The notes beneath the pieces were generated by a model. It saw nothing but the letters and a program-made list of their open reading frames with translations, had not been told where the DNA came from and searched no databases. A stretch of 11,100 nucleotides of DNA. It comes from Cyclobacteriaceae bacterium (lineage in GTDB: Bacteria; Bacteroidota; Bacteroidia; Cytophagales; Cyclobacteriaceae). The DNA lies in contig JABFSY010000133.1 of the NCBI GenBank assembly GCA_013140395.1, positions 1-11,100 on the forward strand, written 5' to 3'. This document shows positions 7,904 through 11,100 of the stretch, in pieces. A program made the translations under genes and the position numbers. Within the stretch, counting starts at the first letter, position 1. The number at the start of each line of letters is the position of its first letter.

Positions 7904-8631
7904 ACAGACGCTTCAATTAATTTTTCTACCACTGCGTTAGCAGGACGCTGCAATACTTCTTCTTTAGTATCGTATTGTTGCACTTCGCCTTTGTCGATAA
8001 CCAGAATATAGTCGGATAGTATTTTTGCCTCGCGCATATCATGAGTGACCAGCAAAATCGTTCGCGGCTCAAGCCGCTGTAGTTTTAAAATTTCAGATTG
8101 AATTTCCTGGCGTGTAATCGGGTCTAGTGAGCCCAATGCCTCATCCATTAACAAAATAGCAGGATCTAGAAACAATGCACGACAAATCCCCACCCGTTGT
8201 TGCTCGCCACCCGAAAGTTCGAAAGGGTATTTTCTCTGAAAGGAATCAGGTAGCCCGACCAATGTCATCAACTCCCTCACTCGCTGATTTACATCCAATG
8301 GATAAGAGGAAATTCTTGCTGCGATCGAGATGTTTTCAGCGATCGTAAAGTGAGGAAACAATCCGGTGCCTTGCACCATGTAGCCCATTCGCAAACGGGT
8401 GGCAGAAATTTCCTTGTAGTTCAAACCTTTGCCAAAAACGCTAATAGAGCCTGCCGATGGCTTAATCAATCCATTTATAAACTGAAGCAATGTAGATTTC
8501 CCGCTTCCGCTCCTTCCGATAATGGTCGTGATCTTCTTCTCTTCAAAGCCAAGAGAAATGTTTTTAATAGCCGGCTGGCCAGAATAGGAATGACTTACAT
8601 TGAGTAGTTGGGCAATCTTCACAATTAGCAA
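7897..8631 (-). CDS. ABC transporter ATPase, OpuC/ProV-type importer
   Basis: The 244 residues contain a full nucleotide-binding domain: Walker A GRSGSGKST (39-47), Q-loop Gln87 in GYMVQGTGLFPH, signature LSGGEQQR (139-146), Walker B ILLMDE (159-164), D-loop SLD (168-170) and switch His197 in VTHDM. It ends soon after the core; the C-terminal CBS pair found in osmoregulated ProV, OpuAA and OpuCA is absent, so ionic-strength gating by CBS domains is not expected. It powers the fused binding protein/permease encoded by the next, overlapping gene. The start is not ATG: an in-frame TGA lies at 8659-8661 and no ATG occurs before the Walker A region, so initiation must be at TTG 8631, GTG 8622 (giving MKIAQLLNV) or a rarer codon. 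The longest option is listed; GTG fits the family N-terminus equally well. Confidence 0.93.
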   Translation of the reverse strand: MLIVKIAQLLNVSHSYSGQPAIKNISLGFEEKKITTIIGRSGSGKSTLLQFINGLIKPSAGSISVFGKGLNYKEISATRLRMGYMVQGTGLFPHFTIAENISIAARISSYPLDVNQRVRELMTLVGLPDSFQRKYPFELSGGEQQRVGICRALFLDPAILLMDEALGSLDPITRQEIQSEILKLQRLEPRTILLVTHDMREAKILSDYILVIDKGEVQQYDTKEEVLQRPANAVVEKLIEASVW

Positions 8632-8678
8632 GATATGTGATTTGATCCATTTGTGGGTTCACAAAAATCCATATCTTG
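8629..8678. promoter_or_regulatory. Symmetric inverted repeats in the importer/SDR divergent region
   Basis: CAAGATATG (8629-8637) and CATATCTTG (8670-8678) form a perfect 9-bp inverted repeat 32 bases apart. Inside it TTTGTG (8650-8655) and CACAAA (8660-8665) form a second inverted repeat with a 4-base spacer. Both lie in the 65-base region between the start codons of the ATPase and SDR genes. The inner repeat has the form of a dimeric regulator site; the outer one places a TATCTTG box on each strand. No regulator for it is encoded nearby. Confidence 0.4.
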
Positions 8679-8679
8679 A
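8651..8679 (+). promoter_or_regulatory. Candidate Bacteroidota promoter for the SDR gene
   Basis: TTG at 8651-8653 (part of TTTG) and TATCTTGA at 8672-8679 resemble the -33 TTG and -7 TAnnTTTG elements, 18 bases apart. Transcription would start a few bases after the box, leaving a leader of about 10-15 bases before the ATG at 8697. The -7 box deviates from consensus in its last two bases. Confidence 0.3.
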
Positions 8680-8696
8680 AACCATAAATCATAATT

Positions 8697-9458
8697 ATGC
8701 AAAATCGATTTTCACTTGAAGGAAAAGTTGCTCTTGTAACAGGTGCATCAAAAGGCATTGGTCAGGCCATTGCCGAGTATTACGCAGCCGCTGGAGCGAA
8801 AGTAATTGTCAGTAGTCGCAAGCAGGAAGCCGTAGATGCAGTGGCTGCCGAAATAAAAGCCAAGGGATTTGAAGTGACGGCCATTGCTTGTCACATGGGC
8901 GACATGGCTGATGTACATAGGCTGGCAGACGCAACACTCGCCAAGTATGGCACTATCGATATTGTGGTAAATAATGCTGCTACAAACCCTGTATTCGGAC
9001 CAGTGGTTGACACAAGTTTGGAAGCTTTTGACAAGATCATAGCCGTGAATGTGAAAGGCCCCTTTGAACTTGCTAAGAAGCTCTACCCAATTCTGAAAGC
9101 AAAAAAATCCGGCTCTGTCATTAACATCAGTTCTATTGGCGGATTGCGCCCCGAAGGTGGACTGGGGATTTACAGCATGAGTAAGGCAGCTCTCATTTCT
9201 CTTACTAAAGTAATGGCCAAAGAATGGGGAGATGATAATATTCGAGCGAATGTTATATGCCCCGGATTGATTAAAACAAAATTCAGCGAAGCGTTGTGGA
9301 GCAACGATAAGATGATGGCGATGATGATGAAAGTACTGCCAATTAAGCGTGTAGGAACTCCAGAAGAAATTGCAGCACTCGCGCTATATTTGGCTTCCGA
9401 TTCCTCGGCTTATTGTACTGGCAGCGTGTTTACAGCGGATGGAGGGTTTACTATTTGA
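8697..9458 (+). CDS. Short-chain dehydrogenase/reductase, DHRS4-like
   Basis: The 253 residues form a classical SDR. The nucleotide site is TGASKGIG (15-22), with NNAA (92-95) and Asn118. The catalytic residues are Ser145/Ser146 in NISSIGG, Tyr159 and Lys163 in YSMSK; PG at 189-190 follows. SSRKQ after the second strand (39-43, Arg41) suggests NADP(H) rather than NAD(H). Several stretches recall animal DHRS4 carbonyl/retinal reductases, including VIVSSRKQ, IDIVVNNAATNPVFG and GLIKTKFSEALW. It probably reduces a carbonyl or oxidises a secondary alcohol in the cytoplasm; the physiological substrate is unknown. The ATG has an AT-rich upstream and no Shine-Dalgarno. It is divergent from the importer operon and convergent with the amidohydrolase gene, so it appears to be transcribed alone. 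Confidence 0.93.
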   Translation: MQNRFSLEGKVALVTGASKGIGQAIAEYYAAAGAKVIVSSRKQEAVDAVAAEIKAKGFEVTAIACHMGDMADVHRLADATLAKYGTIDIVVNNAATNPVFGPVVDTSLEAFDKIIAVNVKGPFELAKKLYPILKAKKSGSVINISSIGGLRPEGGLGIYSMSKAALISLTKVMAKEWGDDNIRANVICPGLIKTKFSEALWSNDKMMAMMMKVLPIKRVGTPEEIAALALYLASDSSAYCTGSVFTADGGFTI

Positions 9459-9468
9459 AAGTCAAGCA

Positions 9469-9546
9469 ATGGTCGATAGTCCACAGTCGATAGTCCATTG
9501 CTAGTAGATTGAAGCTTACCAGCCATGGACTATAGACCATCGACTT
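9469..9546. repeat. Composite direct and inverted repeat between convergent genes
   Basis: GTCGATAGTCCA occurs at 9472-9483 and again at 9486-9497, a 14-base period. An inverted, slightly diverged copy, ATGGACTATAGACCATCGAC, lies at 9525-9544. The second direct copy (9485-9502) can pair with 9521-9538 in 15 of 18 positions around an 18-base loop; the first copy can pair with the same arm in about 15 of 16 positions. The element fills most of the gap between the SDR stop and the amidohydrolase stop. It resembles interspersed intergenic palindromes of Bacteroidota genomes (recalled pattern, not searched). It may also act as a two-way terminator, although no long T tract follows. Confidence 0.7.
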
Positions 9547-9550
9547 AACT

Positions 9551-11100
9551 CTATTTAATTCCCGGCACTCCTATCGGTACTGCCTGATCTTTGGCGAAGT
9601 CCGGTGCCTTGCGAATGGTTGGATACACTTCATCTAAAGTATTTCCATCATACAGTCTTCCGTTCTTCATCACCTTATTTACCGAATTGGTATTTCTTAA
9701 ATTCTCCAACGGGTCTTTGTCCAAAATAATAAGGTCAGCCAGCTTTCCTGCTTCGATACTTCCAATGTCGGTATCCAATCCAATGGCCCTTGCGCCATGA
9801 ATGGTAGCCACCTTCAAAGCATCAATATTCCGCATGCCGCCAGAGGCCACACTCCACAGCTCCCAATGGTAGCCAAGACCTTGCAACTGCCCGTGCGAAC
9901 CAACCCCGGCATTTCCACCTGCCTTCACCAAATCATTCACAAACTTAGCATGGTCTTCAAACACATGCTCTTCTTTCATAAACCATCCCGGTCTTCTTCT
10001 TGACTTCTCGTCCAGTTCAGATTTTGCTGTGAAGTGATTCAGTTTCGGATCGCCATTTACATTTTCAGTAGCGTAATAAAAATTCTCAGCCCATGGGCCA
10101 CCATATGCAACCAACAGCGTTGGCGTATAGGTCATCTTTGCTTCCGCAATAGAAGTAGCCACATCCTTGTACAATGGATAAATTGGTAGTGCATGCTCGT
10201 GACCCGGATATCCATCAATCAGGTTGGTCATATTCAATTTGAAATCGAGACCTCCTTCGGTTGTAGGCATCAGGCTCTGTTCTTTCGCAGCTTGGATAAT
10301 CCATTGACGATGTTGTCTGTTTCCGGTCAAATACATTTTGATGGTCTTCGTATTGTAGTATTCTGAATACTGTTTTAAAACATCCTTTGCCTGATCTAAG
10401 TCTTTGATGTTATAAGCCCAGAATCCAACGCCAGGTCCAGTAGAATAAATCCGGGGACCGATGATTTGGCCTGTCTCAACCATGTCACCATAAGTCAGTA
10501 CGTCTGTGGTTGCAGTCTGTGGATCCCTAGTCGTGGTTACTCCGTAAGCTAGATTGGCTGCATACATCCATACTTGATTTTTATGAATGCCCCAGGCGGG
10601 CCACATGTGCGAGTGTGTATCTACAAATCCAGGAACGATCGTCTTTCCCTTCAAATCCATTTTTTGAACAGATCCATCAACAGCTATCGAACCAGCTGCA
10701 CCCACTTGCTTGATCCGCGCATTTTCGATCAGCACATCTCCACTTTCAATTACCTCATCCCCCTTCATGGTTACGATGCGTGCATTCTGCAATAAGATTT
10801 TTCCTTGAGGCACATCCTTTTGCACGGTCACTTTTATCCTTACCTCTGTTGGCTTGTAGCCTTCGTCTTTTTTATCATCTTTCTTGTCTGCTTCTTTCCC
10901 AGCCTTGCCGGCAGGCAGGTTCTCATCCTTTTTATCGCCCTTCGCCTCCTCTAGCTCTTTTGCCTTTTCTTCGGCTGCTTTCTTTTTCTTGAGAGCATCT
11001 TCTTTTGTCTTCGCTGAATCCAAATTATAAGTGAAGAAGGCATTGCCTAACGTAAAGTATACGGTTTTTGCATTGCTACTCCAGCTGGCGAACTCACCTC
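9551..11100 (-). CDS. Metal-dependent amidohydrolase with N-terminal beta-propeller (5' end outside window)
   Basis: The frame is open to the window edge (516 codons plus 2 bases). Residue numbers below count from Asn-Leu-Asp, with Leu (TTG at 11023) as 1. Before it the frame reads GEFASWSSNAKTVYFTLGN then AFFTYNLD, a typical WD40/TolB-like propeller blade, so the true start is upstream of the window. A Lys/Glu/Asp-rich linker (about 1-56) leads to an amidohydrolase: ILLQNARIVTMKGDEV, then the metal site HSH (137-139) in GFVDTHSHMW, a possible bridging Lys229 in TIKMY, HEH (275-277) in GYPGHEHAL, and GVGSHGQLQGLGYHWELW (374-391), where Ser-His stands in place of the usual Asp strand. The end, GSIEAGKLADLIILDKDPL, is family-typical. 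Most likely it is an exported hydrolase or peptidase of the imidazolonepropionase-like branch; substrate unknown. Confidence 0.9.
   Translation of the reverse strand, partial: GEFASWSSNAKTVYFTLGNAFFTYNLDSAKTKEDALKKKKAAEEKAKELEEAKGDKKDENLPAGKAGKEADKKDDKKDEGYKPTEVRIKVTVQKDVPQGKILLQNARIVTMKGDEVIESGDVLIENARIKQVGAAGSIAVDGSVQKMDLKGKTIVPGFVDTHSHMWPAWGIHKNQVWMYAANLAYGVTTTRDPQTATTDVLTYGDMVETGQIIGPRIYSTGPGVGFWAYNIKDLDQAKDVLKQYSEYYNTKTIKMYLTGNRQHRQWIIQAAKEQSLMPTTEGGLDFKLNMTNLIDGYPGHEHALPIYPLYKDVATSIAEAKMTYTPTLLVAYGGPWAENFYYATENVNGDPKLNHFTAKSELDEKSRRRPGWFMKEEHVFEDHAKFVNDLVKAGGNAGVGSHGQLQGLGYHWELWSVASGGMRNIDALKVATIHGARAIGLDTDIGSIEAGKLADLIILDKDPLENLRNTNSVNKVMKNGRLYDGNTLDEVYPTIRKAPDFAKDQAVPIGVPGIK
10903..10919. 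repeat. GC-rich REP-like palindromic motif inside the amidohydrolase linker
   Basis: CCTTGCCGGCAGGCAGG is centred on the 8-bp palindrome TGCCGGCA (10906-10913). It stands out from its AT-richer, Lys/Glu-coding surroundings. On the minus strand it encodes LPAGKAG inside an otherwise charged linker, while the other strand would read PCRQAG. Similar TGCCTGCCGGCAGG-type motifs recur in some Bacteroidota genomes as short interspersed repeats (recalled, not searched), so this is probably an in-frame insertion of such a unit. Confidence 0.5.

Noticed and set aside
7897..8631. Assigning the importer as a specific glycine betaine or ergothioneine transporter
   Set aside because: Family motifs support a quaternary-amine-type ligand, but residues that separate these substrates could not be resolved by eye, so no gene symbol was given.
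8564..8758. Minus-strand frame starting near 8758 across the divergent promoter
   Set aside because: It overlaps the 5' end of both flanking genes, has no recognisable motif, and lacks a promoter; a frameshift joining it to the ATPase is possible but unsupported.
10780..10992. Small plus-strand protein rich in Leu and Ser opposite the charged linker
   Set aside because: Its composition is the antisense image of Lys/Glu codons, and it lies within the amidohydrolase frame.
9551..11023. Treating the amidohydrolase as complete from a TTG at 11023
   Set aside because: The frame stays open to 11100 and encodes propeller-like sequence, so this TTG is an internal Leu codon.

Overview
This window looks like chromosomal DNA from a Bacteroidota bacterium, most likely of the Cytophagales type. 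The reasons are an AT-leaning composition, the near absence of Shine-Dalgarno sequences before the genes, TAnnTTTG-like promoter boxes, a very large AsmA-like envelope protein, and an amidohydrolase joined to a beta-propeller, an architecture familiar from this phylum. This placement is inference; there is no rRNA or other phylogenetic marker here. No phage, insertion sequence, CRISPR array, tRNA or rRNA was seen.

Layout. Bases 1-1370 (minus) hold a 3'-truncated gene for a membrane-anchored alpha/beta hydrolase: five N-terminal membrane segments followed by a chlorophyllase/PETase-like hydrolase domain. After a 237-base gap comes a minus-strand pair: a TetR-family regulator (2460-3050) followed 24 bases later by a soluble alpha/beta hydrolase (1608-2435). 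A perfect 18-bp palindrome sits just before the TetR start, and a degenerate second copy lies further into the 233-base intergenic region. On the other side of that region a 1049-residue AsmA-like protein is read on the plus strand (3284-6433). The regulator may therefore control both directions.

Convergent to the AsmA gene, only 6 bases away, is a two-gene minus-strand ABC importer of the OpuC/ProWX type. An ATPase (7897-8631) overlaps by 7 bases a fused substrate-binding plus permease protein (6440-7903), so the two genes encode all the domains of a quaternary-amine-type (betaine, choline or similar) uptake system. Divergent from it is a DHRS4-like short-chain dehydrogenase/reductase (8697-9458). 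The last gene (minus, 9551 to beyond the window) is a metal-dependent amidohydrolase whose reading frame continues upstream past the window edge into what looks like a beta-propeller.

The most unusual elements are small. They are a composite direct/inverted repeat between the SDR and amidohydrolase genes, a GC-rich REP-like palindrome lying in frame inside the amidohydrolase linker, the TetR operator pair, a symmetric inverted repeat in the importer/SDR divergent promoter, and the domain order (binding domain first) of the fused importer. Most of the gene content is ordinary chromosomal housekeeping or accessory metabolism; I do not see a clearly new multi-gene system.
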